Shown: in pieces, positions 33,674-42,602 of the stretch
Layout of the letters: each line of letters opens with the position of its first letter
How positions within the stretch are numbered: position 1 is the stretch's first letter
Assembly: GCA_038237665.1 (NCBI GenBank)
Contig: JBBRYK010000017.1
Span: forward strand, 1 to 43,404
Source: JBBRYK01 sp038237665
GTDB taxonomy: Bacteria > Actinomycetota > Thermoleophilia > Gaiellales > Gaiellaceae
Length of the DNA stretch: 43,404 nucleotides
Direction of reading: 5' to 3'
Position numbers and translations under genes: made by a program
The notes under the pieces: model-generated
Told to the model about the DNA's origin: nothing
The model's input: only the letters and a program-made list of their open reading frames with translations
The model's database searches: none

Positions 33674-34294
33674 GTGGCCGAGCCCAGCGTCCTGATCTGG
33701 TCGGACTACATCTGACCGTTCTGTCGAATCGGCCAGCCGACGGCCGATTGGCTCAAGCGCCGGTACGGCGCCGAGATCACCTGGCTTCCGTTCGACCTCC
33801 ACCCGGAGTATCCGCCGGAGGGGATCCCGCGCTCGCAGCTCAACGCGCGTTACGGCGATGCCTTCCACGACCGGCTGCGGACGACGTTCGAGGCGGCGGG
33901 CCTGGCGTATTCGCCGCCTCCGGACGTCGTCCCGAACTCGCGCCCAGCGCTGCGAGTCACGGAGCTCGCGCGAGCCCGGGGCTTGCACGAGCCGGTTCAT
34001 GACCGGCTGATGCAGGCGTACTGGTCCGAGGGCCGGAACATCGGCGATCGAGCCGAGCTGCGCTCGTTGGCGGTCGAGTCGGGCCTGGAACCGGCGGAGG
34101 TCGACGAGGTGCTCGAGAGCGATGGCTACCTCGACCGCGTCCAGGCGTCGACCTCGGAGGCGGTCTCCATCGGCGTCACCGGAGTGCCCGGCTGGGTTCT
34201 GGACGGGCGGCTGCTCGTGCTCGGCGCGCAGCCTCGTGAGGTCTTCGAGTCAGCGTTCGAACAGCTTGGCATTGCCCCGGTCGCCGCGGAGTGA
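33674..34294 (+). CDS. DsbA/FrnE-family thiol oxidoreductase, probable selenoprotein (Sec14)
   Basis: Read through one in-frame TGA (33713-33715), the frame gives a 206-residue DsbA/FrnE-family protein: V-A-E-P-S-V-L-I-W-S-D-Y-I-U-P-F-C-R-I-G, then WLKRRYGAEITWLPFDLHPEYPPEGIP, the helical insert, and ASTSEAVSIGVTGVPGWVLDGRLLVLGAQP with the cis-proline loop. The TGA falls exactly on the first cysteine of the family's CPFC redox motif (U14-P-F-C17). All later codons stay in frame to the normal C-terminus with no other defect. A bacterial SECIS-like stem-loop follows (33727-33749). FrnE relatives are cytoplasmic disulfide oxidoreductases, and no signal peptide is seen. The alternative is a simple nonsense mutation, after which only a fragment from ATG 33983 could be made. 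Confidence 0.82.
33727..33749 (+). promoter_or_regulatory. Bacterial SECIS-like stem-loop after the UGA
   Basis: AATCGGCC (33727-33734) and GGCCGATT (33742-33749) form a perfect 8-bp stem with the 7-nt loop AGCCGAC. The loop starts 20 nt after the last base of the UGA (19 nt between) and has G at its second position. Both agree with the bacterial SECIS rules I know: a loop 16-37 nt from the UGA, 3-14 nt long, with G among its first two bases. This is the site that SelB would bind. Confidence 0.78.
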
Positions 34295-34299
34295 ATTGG

Positions 34300-36366
34300 C
34301 TAGGGCGTGATCCGCCGCAGCCTCGACCCATCTGAGTACATCACGTAGATGCTCGAGCGCTTCTTCGTACCGTAGGACTTGCCTCGGGCGAAGACGAGCT
34401 GCTTCCCATCCGGCGACCAGCGCGGGTGCCAGCCTTCGCGGAGGTATCTCGTCCGGTGCGTTCGGAGGTCGACAATGCCGACGTTGAAGGTCTCGCCCCC
34501 GTAGTCGACGAGCGCGAGCCTCTTTCCGTCCGGCGACCAGTCAGGCTCGTCGGACCACCCGCCCGCGAGCTCCGTAACCCTCGCGCGCGGCCCTCGGCTC
34601 GCTCCGATGTAGACGCTGTACCCACACTCGCCTCCCTCGCCGGGCGCGACCGCGAAGGCGACGAATTCGCCGTCGGGCGACCAGGTGGGCTGGTAATAGC
34701 CGACGGAAAAGCAGCTGCCCTCGCCGCCCGTCTCCGGGCCGGGATCGGCGATGACTTCCCGACCAGTCCCATCGGGCGAGACGGCAGCGATCCGGAACCG
34801 GCCGTCCGAGAAAGCGATCTTCTTCCCACGCGGGCTCCACCTCGGCTGAACCGCGTCCGAAGCAACGATCTGTAGCCCTCCCCCGTCGGGCCTGATCACC
34901 CAGACCCCCTGCTCGTGCCCGAATGCGATCGTCCGGCCGTCGGGCGACCACGACGGCCAGCGCGCGTCGAATCCGCGCGGGGTCACACGGCGCAGCCCTG
35001 TCCCGTCCGCGTTGACGGAATAGAGCGTCCCGACCTTCCCCACCTCGTTGACGAAGACGACCCGCTTCCCGTCCGGAGACCACGTCGGGTCGTCCGTCAC
35101 GTTGAAGCTGCGACTCGGCTCGCAAGCCGGTACTCCGTCGTCTCGCCGCTCCACGTCGACGACGCAGTCCCGGCGGTCCGAGATCGAACGGTCGACGCCT
35201 TCGTCGCCTTCAACGAGATCGACCTGGCCGTCTCTCGACCGTATGACATCAGCGTCCGCGCCGCCGTGGAGTGAGTCCGCCCCGGGGCCGCCGTCGATGT
35301 CGTCCGCACCCTCCTCACCGAAGATTGTGTCGGCCCCCGCCCCGCCGAGAACGCGGTCGTTTCCCGCGCCCGCGAGGATGCGGTCATCGCCCGTGCCTCC
35401 GTTGATGGTGTCGTTGCCTCCGAAGCTGCAGATGACGTCGTCGCCCGGCCTCCCGTTGAGGCGGTCCGCGCCGTCAGTCCCGACCACAGTGCAACCGCCG
35501 TACGTGAACCGCACGGGCGTCGACCCGCCGACCGTGCCCAGGAAGATCTCGCCCTCGGACGAGGCGAACGCGAGCTGTTCGCCATCGGGGAGCCACGTGG
35601 GCGACGAGAAACCCGTGGTGGGCGTCAGCCTCGATACTCCAGTTCCGTCGACGTCGACGATGTAGACGGCCGTGTCGTCGGAGCTCGTACCGGACACGAA
35701 CGCGATCCGCTTGGCGTCGGGCGACCACCGCGGCGTGACGGCGAATCTCGGCTCGACGGTCCGCAGCGGCACGCGTCCACTGCCGTCCGCGTTCGCGACC
35801 TCGAGGTGCCCCTCGCGGTCGCTGAAGACGATGTGGCTGCCGTCCGGCGACCAGTCGGGCTCCCGGGCGTCCCGAAGGAGGACACGCAACCCCCGTCCAT
35901 CGGAACGGACGACCGAGATGTCAAGGCCGGTGCGGAACGCGATCGACCCACCGTCCGGCGACCAGGCGGGGCGGTCGCCGATGCCTGCTTCGACGCGGAA
36001 AAGACGGCGCGAGCCCGAGCCGTCCGCAGCCGCGATCGAGAGGTAGCGCGCGTAGTTCGGGCCGTTCTCGACGAATGCGACGCGCTTTCCGTCCGGGGAC
36101 CAGGCTGGAGAGAAACCGAGGCCGACCCGCCGCGGGCCGGAGCGATCGGCGTTCATGACGACGATCTGGAAGGGCGGTTGCCGGTTCGCGGGCAGGAGGA
36201 AGCGTTGCACCGCGAGCCGCTTCCCGTCCGGCGACCAGGCCGGCTCGAAGCTGTGGACGTCGCTGAACTTCGGCCCGGCGACCAGCGGTGACCCGGCCGA
36301 CGCGGAACCCGCGACCAGGACCGCGAGGGTCGCGACGGCCGCAGCATGCGCGAGACCCCTGGACAC
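34300..36366 (-). CDS. Secreted TolB-like propeller protein with an RTX calcium-binding block
   Basis: A 688-residue protein with a Sec signal peptide (SRGLAHAAAVATLAVLVAGSASA) and twelve WD40-like/PD40 repeats of the form P-x-W-S-P-D-G-K. Six precede and six follow a central RTX block (about residues 302-375) with nonapeptides such as GGNDTINGG, GDDRILAG, GNDRVLGG and GADTIFGEE. PD40 repeats build TolB-like six-bladed propellers; RTX repeats bind calcium outside the cell. The likely place is the cell surface or medium, and the ligand is unknown. GTG 36366, 30 nt after cofGH. It converges on the selenoprotein gene with a 5-nt gap. Confidence 0.82.
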   Translation of the reverse strand: MSRGLAHAAAVATLAVLVAGSASAGSPLVAGPKFSDVHSFEPAWSPDGKRLAVQRFLLPANRQPPFQIVVMNADRSGPRRVGLGFSPAWSPDGKRVAFVENGPNYARYLSIAAADGSGSRRLFRVEAGIGDRPAWSPDGGSIAFRTGLDISVVRSDGRGLRVLLRDAREPDWSPDGSHIVFSDREGHLEVANADGSGRVPLRTVEPRFAVTPRWSPDAKRIAFVSGTSSDDTAVYIVDVDGTGVSRLTPTTGFSSPTWLPDGEQLAFASSEGEIFLGTVGGSTPVRFTYGGCTVVGTDGADRLNGRPGDDVICSFGGNDTINGGTGDDRILAGAGNDRVLGGAGADTIFGEEGADDIDGGPGADSLHGGADADVIRSRDGQVDLVEGDEGVDRSISDRRDCVVDVERRDDGVPACEPSRSFNVTDDPTWSPDGKRVVFVNEVGKVGTLYSVNADGTGLRRVTPRGFDARWPSWSPDGRTIAFGHEQGVWVIRPDGGGLQIVASDAVQPRWSPRGKKIAFSDGRFRIAAVSPDGTGREVIADPGPETGGEGSCFSVGYYQPTWSPDGEFVAFAVAPGEGGECGYSVYIGASRGPRARVTELAGGWSDEPDWSPDGKRLALVDYGGETFNVGIVDLRTHRTRYLREGWHPRWSPDGKQLVFARGKSYGTKKRSSIYVMYSDGSRLRRITP

Positions 36367-36396
36367 GCCCGTGGATGTACCCGGCCCGGCTAACTC

Positions 36397-38754
36397 CTAA
36401 CGAGCACGCGCGCCGACGAGCCCTGGACGCACCAGGCGAGGCGGCGCCTGTAGCCCCGCCTCGCTGACCGGCGGGTTGAGTGGCTCGGCGACCGGCGGGG
36501 CGCCGTACGAGCGCGCAACCTGACCGGGATCCGGCTCCCCGTAGAGCGTTGTCCGCTGCCTTGGCACGCGGCCGACCGAGCGGATCAGCGCATCCATCTC
36601 CTCCGGAGCCAGCTCCTGCCCCCAACCCGCCCCGGCGGCGCGCGAGATCGATTCGTTCATCAACGTCCCCCCCAGGTCGTTCACCCCCGCCCGCAACGCG
36701 GCGGCCACGCCCTCCGGCCCCAGCTTCACCCACGAGACCTGGATGTTCCGGATCCAGGGATGAAGCCCCAGCCGGCCCACGGCGTGCATGAGCAGCGTCT
36801 CACCGAAGGTCGGGCCCGGACGAGCCTTGCCCTTCAGGTAGATCGGCGCCTCCATGTGCACGAACGGAAGCGGCACGAACTCGGTGAAGCCGCCGCTCGC
36901 ACGCTGCTGCTCCCGTGCGCGCAGGAGATGGCGCGCCCAGCTCTCCGGGCCTTCGACGTGGCCGAACATGATCGTCACGTTGGAGTGGAGCCCGGCCTCG
37001 TGGGCGGTCTCGTGCACGTGCAACCACTGGTCCGTGCTCACCTTGTCCGGGCAGATCACGCGGCGAACCTCGTCGTCGAGGATCTCCGCAGCGGTTCCGG
37101 GGAGCGAGCCGAGACCCTCCGACCGAAGCCGCTCGAGGTACGGCTTCAGCGCGACGCCGAGGGTCGCTGCCCCTTGCCAGACCTCGAGCGCGGAGAACGC
37201 ATGCACGTGCAGTTCCGGCACCGCCTCCTTGATCGCCCGGACGACCACGGCGTAGTAGTCGCCGTCGAACGACGGGTGAATGCCGCCTTGCAGGCAGACC
37301 TCGGTCGCACCCCGGGCCCAGGCCTCCTCGCAGCGCCGCACGACCTCGTCCAGGGGAACCAGATACGCCGGGCCGCGCAGGTTCTCCGCGAGCTTCCCCT
37401 TCGAGAACGCGCAGAAGCCACAGCGGAAGTAGCAGACGTTCGTGTACTGGATGTTCCGGTTGACGACGTAGGTGACGTCGTCGCCGGCGGCCTCGCGACG
37501 CAGCCGGTCAGCGGCTGCGAAGACACGCTGGCGCTCGTCTCCGCGCGCCCGGAAAAGGCGCACGAGCTCCGCCTCGCCGAGCTCGTCGGCGCTGTCGATC
37601 GGAAGCGCGTCGCGGCGGACGAGGAACGGCACGGAGTCGGTCTCCCCGGGCGCCCAGCCATCTTCCCGCGCCAGGCCCAGGGCGTCGCTCCGCCGCAAAA
37701 CCGCCGTGCGCACGCCGGCGTCCAGCCACTCCTCCCCCTGCCACTCCGGATAGACGGCCAGCCGCGGCGCCAGCTCGAGGCCACGACTCGCGGTCGCCTC
37801 GCGCAACCGCTCGATCTCCGGCCAGGGCGCCTCCGGGTTGACGTGATCGATCGTCACCGGCGAGATCCCGCCCCAGTCGTCGATCCCGGCGTCGAGCAAC
37901 TCGGGGAATCGCTCGTAGCTCAAGTTCGGCGGGGCCTGGACGTGCCAGGACGGGCCGAGCACGAGGCGGGCCACGGCCACCGTCCACAGGAGCTCCTCGA
38001 ACGTCGGCTCCGGAGCCTCCGCCATTCGCGTCCCTGCCTTGGCGCGGAAGTTCTGGACGATCACCTCCTGGACATGGCCGTAGCGCTCGCCGAGCTCGCG
38101 GATCGCGAACAGCGCCGCGATCCGCTCGGCCCGCGTCTCGCCGATCCCGATCAGGATCCCGGTCGTGAACGGGACGCGCTCCTCCCCCGCTGCGGCGATC
38201 GTCTCCAGCCGCCGTGCCGGCACCTTGTCGGGCGAGCCGAAATGGGGCCTGCCGCGGGCGGAGAGCCGATCGGAAAGGGTCTCGAGCATCAGGCCCATCG
38301 AGACCGAGACCGAGCGCAGCCGGGCCAGGTCCGATCGGCTCATGACACCCGGGTTCAGGTGCGGCAGCAAGCCGGTCTCGTCGAGGACGAGGCGCGCCAT
38401 CCGCCCCAGGTACTCGAGCGTCGACGCGCAACCGAGCTCGGCCAACTCCTCTCGCGCCGCTCGATAGCGAGCCTCGGGCTGGTCGCCGAGCGTGAACAGG
38501 GCCTCGTGGCAGCCGGTGGCCGCGCCGGCGGCGGCGACCTCGAGTACATCCTCCGCGGTCATGTACGCCCGCTCGCCGCGGCGTGGAGGCCGGGCGAAGG
38601 TGCAGTAGTGGCAGACGTCCCGGCAGAGCTTCGTCAGCGGGATGAAGACCTTCGGCGAGTACGTGACCCGGGAACCGTGTCCCTGATCGCGAAGGCGCCG
38701 TGCCTCCGCGCAGAGCTCCTCGATCGGTAGGCGGAGCAGCGTGGAGGCGTCCAC
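36397..38754 (-). CDS. fbiC: FO synthase, fused CofG-CofH (FbiC)
   Basis: A 785-residue enzyme with two radical-SAM halves that together make FO, the deazaflavin chromophore of coenzyme F420, from tyrosine and a pyrimidine precursor. The N-terminal CofG half has CRDVCHYC (Cys44, Cys48, Cys51), and the C-terminal CofH half has CYFRCGFC (Cys441, Cys445, Cys448). SWHVQAPPNLSY and NDLGGTLMNESISRAAGA are family features. The two-domain fusion is typical of F420-using actinobacteria; archaea usually have separate genes. The GTG at 38754 has TAGAGT 6 nt upstream. No other F420 gene is nearby. Confidence 0.95.
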   Translation of the reverse strand: MDASTLLRLPIEELCAEARRLRDQGHGSRVTYSPKVFIPLTKLCRDVCHYCTFARPPRRGERAYMTAEDVLEVAAAGAATGCHEALFTLGDQPEARYRAAREELAELGCASTLEYLGRMARLVLDETGLLPHLNPGVMSRSDLARLRSVSVSMGLMLETLSDRLSARGRPHFGSPDKVPARRLETIAAAGEERVPFTTGILIGIGETRAERIAALFAIRELGERYGHVQEVIVQNFRAKAGTRMAEAPEPTFEELLWTVAVARLVLGPSWHVQAPPNLSYERFPELLDAGIDDWGGISPVTIDHVNPEAPWPEIERLREATASRGLELAPRLAVYPEWQGEEWLDAGVRTAVLRRSDALGLAREDGWAPGETDSVPFLVRRDALPIDSADELGEAELVRLFRARGDERQRVFAAADRLRREAAGDDVTYVVNRNIQYTNVCYFRCGFCAFSKGKLAENLRGPAYLVPLDEVVRRCEEAWARGATEVCLQGGIHPSFDGDYYAVVVRAIKEAVPELHVHAFSALEVWQGAATLGVALKPYLERLRSEGLGSLPGTAAEILDDEVRRVICPDKVSTDQWLHVHETAHEAGLHSNVTIMFGHVEGPESWARHLLRAREQQRASGGFTEFVPLPFVHMEAPIYLKGKARPGPTFGETLLMHAVGRLGLHPWIRNIQVSWVKLGPEGVAAALRAGVNDLGGTLMNESISRAAGAGWGQELAPEEMDALIRSVGRVPRQRTTLYGEPDPGQVARSYGAPPVAEPLNPPVSEAGLQAPPRLVRPGLVGARAR

Positions 38755-38760
38755 GCTGAG

Positions 38761-38766
38761 ACTCTA
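38761..38766 (-). promoter_or_regulatory. Probable -10 box of fbiC, leaderless spacing
   Basis: TAGAGT on the minus strand ends 6 nt before the fbiC GTG and begins 5 nt after the stop of the upstream transporter gene, so fbiC may be transcribed separately from the liv operon. Confidence 0.45.
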
Positions 38767-38771
38767 AGGAT

Positions 38772-39995
38772 TCAGCTCTTGGCTGTGACGAGGCCGCCGA
38801 AGCGGACCCAGCGCGTCCCGTTCCACCGTTCGAGCTGCATCTGCTCCACTGGGAAGCGGTCGTTCGGCCCGGTCTTGACGACGATCCCCGGCAAGAGGAA
38901 AGGATTGTTCGCCTCGTTCAGGTTCGCCGACGCCTTGAGCAGGGTCTGGCGGGTCAGGCTCTTCCCGGCCTTCTTGAGCGCGTCGACGAGCGTGAACGCC
39001 GACGCCATGCCGGCCACGTAGTAGCCGTTCTTGAGATTCGCCGCCGAGCCCAGGCCGGCGGCCTTCATCACCCGCTGGAAGAGGAGAATGCCGGGGTCCT
39101 TGGCCCAGCCGGCGTCCGCGGGATCCTTGGCGAAGACGATGCTGATCGCGCCGTTGATGGTCGCCTTCGTTGCGGTCGCGGTGGCAACCTGCATGATCCC
39201 GGTCGTCGCCGCGACGTCGTTGACCACGATCTGCGGACGCCAGCCGAGCTTGTTCGCGTTGATGAACGCCTGGAGCGCGAACTTGCCGAAGCAGAAGATC
39301 ATGAAGACGGAGGCCCCCGAGCCCTTGAGCTCGGCGACCTGGGAATCGACGTTCGGCTGCGTCGGGTCGTAGCCGACGGCCTTGACGATGTTCCCCACCT
39401 TCTTGCCGAGGCCCCGCTTGAGGCCGGCGAGCAGATCCTTGCCGTAGTCGTCGTCCTGGTAGAGGACGGCGATCTTGGCGGACGGCTTCGTACTCGCCAG
39501 ATAGCGCCCGTACACGGTTCCCTCGGCCTGGTAGGTGGGGATGTAGCCGACCGTGTACGGGTACTTGCGGTAGTCCGAGCCGAACCCGGTGAAGCCGCTG
39601 GCCACGAAGAGCTGCGGCACCTTCTTGCCGTTCAGGTAGTCGCGGATCGCCAGGTTGTTGTTGGTTCCGAGCGTGTTGAAGATCGCGAAGATGTTGTCCT
39701 GCTCGACCAGCTGCCGCACGGCGACGACCGTCTTCCCCGGGTCGTAGCCGTCGTCGAGGTACTTGTAAGCGATCGTCCGCCCATTGGTCTTGCCGTGGGC
39801 GTTGATCCACTTGAAGTAGGCGTCGGCGCCCTGCGCGACAGCGGCGCCCGCCGCGGCCTCGCCCGAGATCGGCGCGGTGCCCCCGATCAGCACCGAGGTT
39901 GCGGTTACGCCGGGATCCGCGGCCGGGCGCGCCGCCCCCGCCACGGCAGCCGGAATGCCGACCAGCAGGGCGACCACGAGGAACCCCTTCCTCAT
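38772..39995 (-). CDS. livK: ABC transporter substrate-binding protein, branched-chain amino-acid (LivK) type
   Basis: A 407-residue extracellular solute-binding protein, type I periplasmic fold. Signal peptide about 1-22 (RKGFLVVALLVGIPAAVAGAA). Then VTATSVLIGGTAPISGEAAAGAAVAQGADAYFKWINAHGKTNGRTI and YKYLDDGYDPGKTVVAVRQLVEQDNIFAIFNTLGTNNN, the usual LivK opening, and LYQDDDYGKDLLAGLKRGL. The lack of a lipobox cysteine leaves its anchoring unclear. The ligand could be an amino acid, amide or aromatic acid; the family is broad. ATG 39995 overlaps the livM stop (ATGA). TACAGT 8 nt upstream, within livM, may be an extra promoter. Confidence 0.92.
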   Translation of the reverse strand: MRKGFLVVALLVGIPAAVAGAARPAADPGVTATSVLIGGTAPISGEAAAGAAVAQGADAYFKWINAHGKTNGRTIAYKYLDDGYDPGKTVVAVRQLVEQDNIFAIFNTLGTNNNLAIRDYLNGKKVPQLFVASGFTGFGSDYRKYPYTVGYIPTYQAEGTVYGRYLASTKPSAKIAVLYQDDDYGKDLLAGLKRGLGKKVGNIVKAVGYDPTQPNVDSQVAELKGSGASVFMIFCFGKFALQAFINANKLGWRPQIVVNDVAATTGIMQVATATATKATINGAISIVFAKDPADAGWAKDPGILLFQRVMKAAGLGSAANLKNGYYVAGMASAFTLVDALKKAGKSLTRQTLLKASANLNEANNPFLLPGIVVKTGPNDRFPVEQMQLERWNGTRWVRFGGLVTAKS

Positions 39996-40981
39996 CGCGA
40001 TCTACTGTACAGCCGGGTCGTGAGCGGAGAAACGGCGTTCCGGATCGCCCCGCCCACCCCGGTGGGGATGATCAGCACGAGCACGATCAGCACCGCGCCG
40101 AAGATCACGGCGGGGATCCCCGGCTTCTTGGTGTCGAGGGCGACTGGGCTGATCGCACTGACGATGTCGGGCGCGTAGCGCTGGACGTACTCGACGAACG
40201 CGGCGCCGGCGAGCAGCCCGGCCAGCGAGCCGAGCCCGCCGATGACAGCCCCGATCAGCAGGAAGAGCGAGAGTGTGATCGGGTAGACGTCCGGGTTCAC
40301 GTAGGCGCTCGACAGCGCGTAGAGCGACCCCGCCACCCCTGCGTAGAAGGCGGAGATCCCGAAGGCGAGCACCTTGTACAGGGCGGCGTTGACCCCCATC
40401 GAGGTTGCCGCGATCTCGCTGTCGCGGATCGCGGTCAGCGCGAGACCGAAGCGGCTGCGCACGATCGCCCAGCCGACGACGAAGAGGACCGCAGCCGTCG
40501 CCCAGGTGACCCCGTAGAGCCAGCGTCCCGAGTGCGTCGAGAGGATGATTCCCGTCGTCCCTTTCGTCAGGTCGCCCCAGTTCTGCTTCTCGATCTGCGG
40601 CATCGCCACCGCGACGCCGAAGGTGGCGAGGGCGAGATACAGGCCGGTCAGCCGGAGAGAGGGAATCCCGAAAGCCAGGCCGACGAGCCCGGTGAGGATG
40701 CCGGCGAGCGGGATCGTCCAGTAGTCCGGGACCCCGTGCTGGCTCGCGAGGATCGCGGTCGTATAGCCGCCGAGGCCCATGAAGGCGCCGTGCCCGATCG
40801 AGATCTGCCCGGTGTAGCCCGTGAGGATGTTGAGCCCCAGGATGGCGACGAAGAACGTGCCCATTCCGGCCAGCTCGAGCGCCTTGTAGCCGCTAACGAG
40901 GAACGGCAGGACCGAGAGAACAACGGCGGCGGCGCCCGTGAACGCAATGCGCCCGGCCCAGACGACGGCGCGCGCGCTCAT
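39992..40981 (-). CDS. livM: Branched-chain amino-acid-type ABC transporter permease LivM
   Basis: A 329-residue permease with about eight to nine membrane helices. The LivM hallmark ILTGYTGQISIGHGAFMGLGGYTTAIL is present, with IPSLRLTGLYLALATFG and the cytoplasmic EAA-like loop IRDSEIAATSMGVNAALYKVLAFGISAFYAGVAGSLYAL. The ATG at 40981 overlaps the livH stop (ATGA) and gives the normal length. Longer readings upstream are antisense or other-frame readings of livH. It forms the channel with LivH. Confidence 0.94.
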   Translation of the reverse strand: MSARAVVWAGRIAFTGAAAVVLSVLPFLVSGYKALELAGMGTFFVAILGLNILTGYTGQISIGHGAFMGLGGYTTAILASQHGVPDYWTIPLAGILTGLVGLAFGIPSLRLTGLYLALATFGVAVAMPQIEKQNWGDLTKGTTGIILSTHSGRWLYGVTWATAAVLFVVGWAIVRSRFGLALTAIRDSEIAATSMGVNAALYKVLAFGISAFYAGVAGSLYALSSAYVNPDVYPITLSLFLLIGAVIGGLGSLAGLLAGAAFVEYVQRYAPDIVSAISPVALDTKKPGIPAVIFGAVLIVLVLIIPTGVGGAIRNAVSPLTTRLYSRSR

Positions 40982-41889
40982 ACCTTCCTGGCAACCGTCC
41001 GGCCGAAGAGACCCGTCGGCTTGACGAGCAGCACGGCGAGGATGACGAGGAGCCCGACGGTCAGCCGGAGGTCGCTCAGGTCGACGTGGATCACATCCTT
41101 TCCGTACGTTCCGGCGAGGTTGAGGAAGACGCCAAGGGAGAGACCGCCGACCACCGCGCCCAGGGGACTGTCGAGCCCTCCCAGGACGGCCGCGGCAAAG
41201 GCGTAGAGCAGGACTCCGAGCATCATGTTCGGGTCGAGGAAGAAGTACGGGGCGGCGAGGATGCCCGACAGGGACCCGAGAGCCGCGGCCAGCCCCCAGC
41301 CGATGGCCAGCATCCAGCCGACGCGGATCCCGACCAGCGGGCTCGTCTCCGGGTTCACCGCCGCGGCGCGCATGGCGAGGCCCGTCTTGGTGAAGCGGAA
41401 GAACGCAGCGAGCAGCAGGACGGCGCCGACGGTGACGCCGATCACCCCGAAGTCCTGGATCGAGAAGGCAACGCCGCCGATCCGGATCGGCCGCGTCGAG
41501 AACACGCTCGGGAAGCTCTTTGCATCGCCGCCCCAGATCCACCCCGACAGCCCGTTCAGGAGGATCAGCAGGCCGATCGTGAGGATCACGATCGTCAGCA
41601 CCGGCGCCCCCTGGACCGGTCGCATCACCGTCTGCTGCAGGAGGACGCCGCCGGCGAAGGCGATCAGGAGCACGAGCGGGAAGGCGATCCACTTCGACAA
41701 CCCGTGCTGGGTCAGCGACCAGGCGATGAACGTCGTGAAGGTCGCCATCTCGCCCTGGGCGAAATTGATCACCCGGGTCGACCGGTAGATGATTACGATC
41801 GCCAGCGCCAGGCTGGCGTAGATGCCGCCGGTTGCCAGGCCGCTGACCACCTGCTGCCAGAACTGCGTCCAGTCGAAGCCGAGAATCAT
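40978..41889 (-). CDS. livH: Branched-chain amino-acid-type ABC transporter permease LivH
   Basis: A 303-residue permease with about eight membrane helices. Family landmarks are GLATGGIYASLALAIVIIYRSTRVINFAQGEMATF near the start, the loop KTGLAMRAAAVNPETSPLVGIRV and AAVLGGLDSPLGAVVGGLSLG. The ATG at 41889 shares one base with the livF stop (TGATG) and gives the family N-terminus. It pairs with LivM in the membrane. Confidence 0.94.
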   Translation of the reverse strand: MILGFDWTQFWQQVVSGLATGGIYASLALAIVIIYRSTRVINFAQGEMATFTTFIAWSLTQHGLSKWIAFPLVLLIAFAGGVLLQQTVMRPVQGAPVLTIVILTIGLLILLNGLSGWIWGGDAKSFPSVFSTRPIRIGGVAFSIQDFGVIGVTVGAVLLLAAFFRFTKTGLAMRAAAVNPETSPLVGIRVGWMLAIGWGLAAALGSLSGILAAPYFFLDPNMMLGVLLYAFAAAVLGGLDSPLGAVVGGLSLGVFLNLAGTYGKDVIHVDLSDLRLTVGLLVILAVLLVKPTGLFGRTVARKV

Positions 41890-42602
41890 CAATAGCCCAG
41901 GTAGGACTTGCGGACGGAGGCGTGCGCGCGCAGCTCGGCGCTCGGGCCAGAGACGGCGATGCGCCCCACCTCGAGGACATAGGCGTGCTGCGAGGAGCGC
42001 AGCGCAATGCTCGCGTTCTGCTCGACGACAAGTGCGGTCAGGCCTTCCTGCTCGTTCAGCTCGCGGAGGATGCGGAAGATCTCCCGCACGACGATCGGCG
42101 CCAGGCCGAGCGAGGGCTCGTCGAGCATCAGCAGCCGCGGACGGCCCATCAAGGCCCGCGCCAGCGCGAGCATCTGCTGCTCGCCGCCAGAGAGTGTCCC
42201 GGCCGGCTGGTTCCGCCGCTCGGCGAGCCACGGGAAGTGCACGAGCATGCGCTGGAAGTCGTCCTTCAGCGAGGTTCCGTTGCGTCGAGCGTAGGCGCCG
42301 AGTCGCAGGTTCTCCCAGACGGTCAGCTCGCCGAAGGTGCCTCTGCCTTCCGGAACGTGGGCGACGCCGAGCCGCGCGACGGCATCCGGCGAGTGCCGCC
42401 CGAGCCGCCGGCCGTCGAAGACCACGTCTCCGGAGCTCCGAACCATTCCGGAGACGGCCCGCAGGGTCGTCGTCTTGCCGGCGCCGTTGGCGCCCAGCAC
42501 CGCGACGATCGAACCCTCCTCGACGACGAGGGAGATCCCGTGGAGCGCACGAACTGCGCCGTAGTGCGCCTCGACGTCGACGAGCTCAAGCAGGTTCGTC
42601 AT
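41889..42602 (-). CDS. livF: ABC transporter ATPase LivF
   Basis: A 237-residue ATPase. Walker A is GANGAGKTT, the LivF-type segment is VPEGRGTFGELTVWENL, the signature is LSGGEQQMLALARAL, Walker B LLMLDEPSLGL and the H-loop region is replaced by VVEQNAS as in LivF proteins. The ATG at 42602 lies 17 nt inside the end of livG. It powers transport through LivH/LivM with LivG. Confidence 0.94.
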   Translation of the reverse strand: MTNLLELVDVEAHYGAVRALHGISLVVEEGSIVAVLGANGAGKTTTLRAVSGMVRSSGDVVFDGRRLGRHSPDAVARLGVAHVPEGRGTFGELTVWENLRLGAYARRNGTSLKDDFQRMLVHFPWLAERRNQPAGTLSGGEQQMLALARALMGRPRLLMLDEPSLGLAPIVVREIFRILRELNEQEGLTALVVEQNASIALRSSQHAYVLEVGRIAVSGPSAELRAHASVRKSYLGY

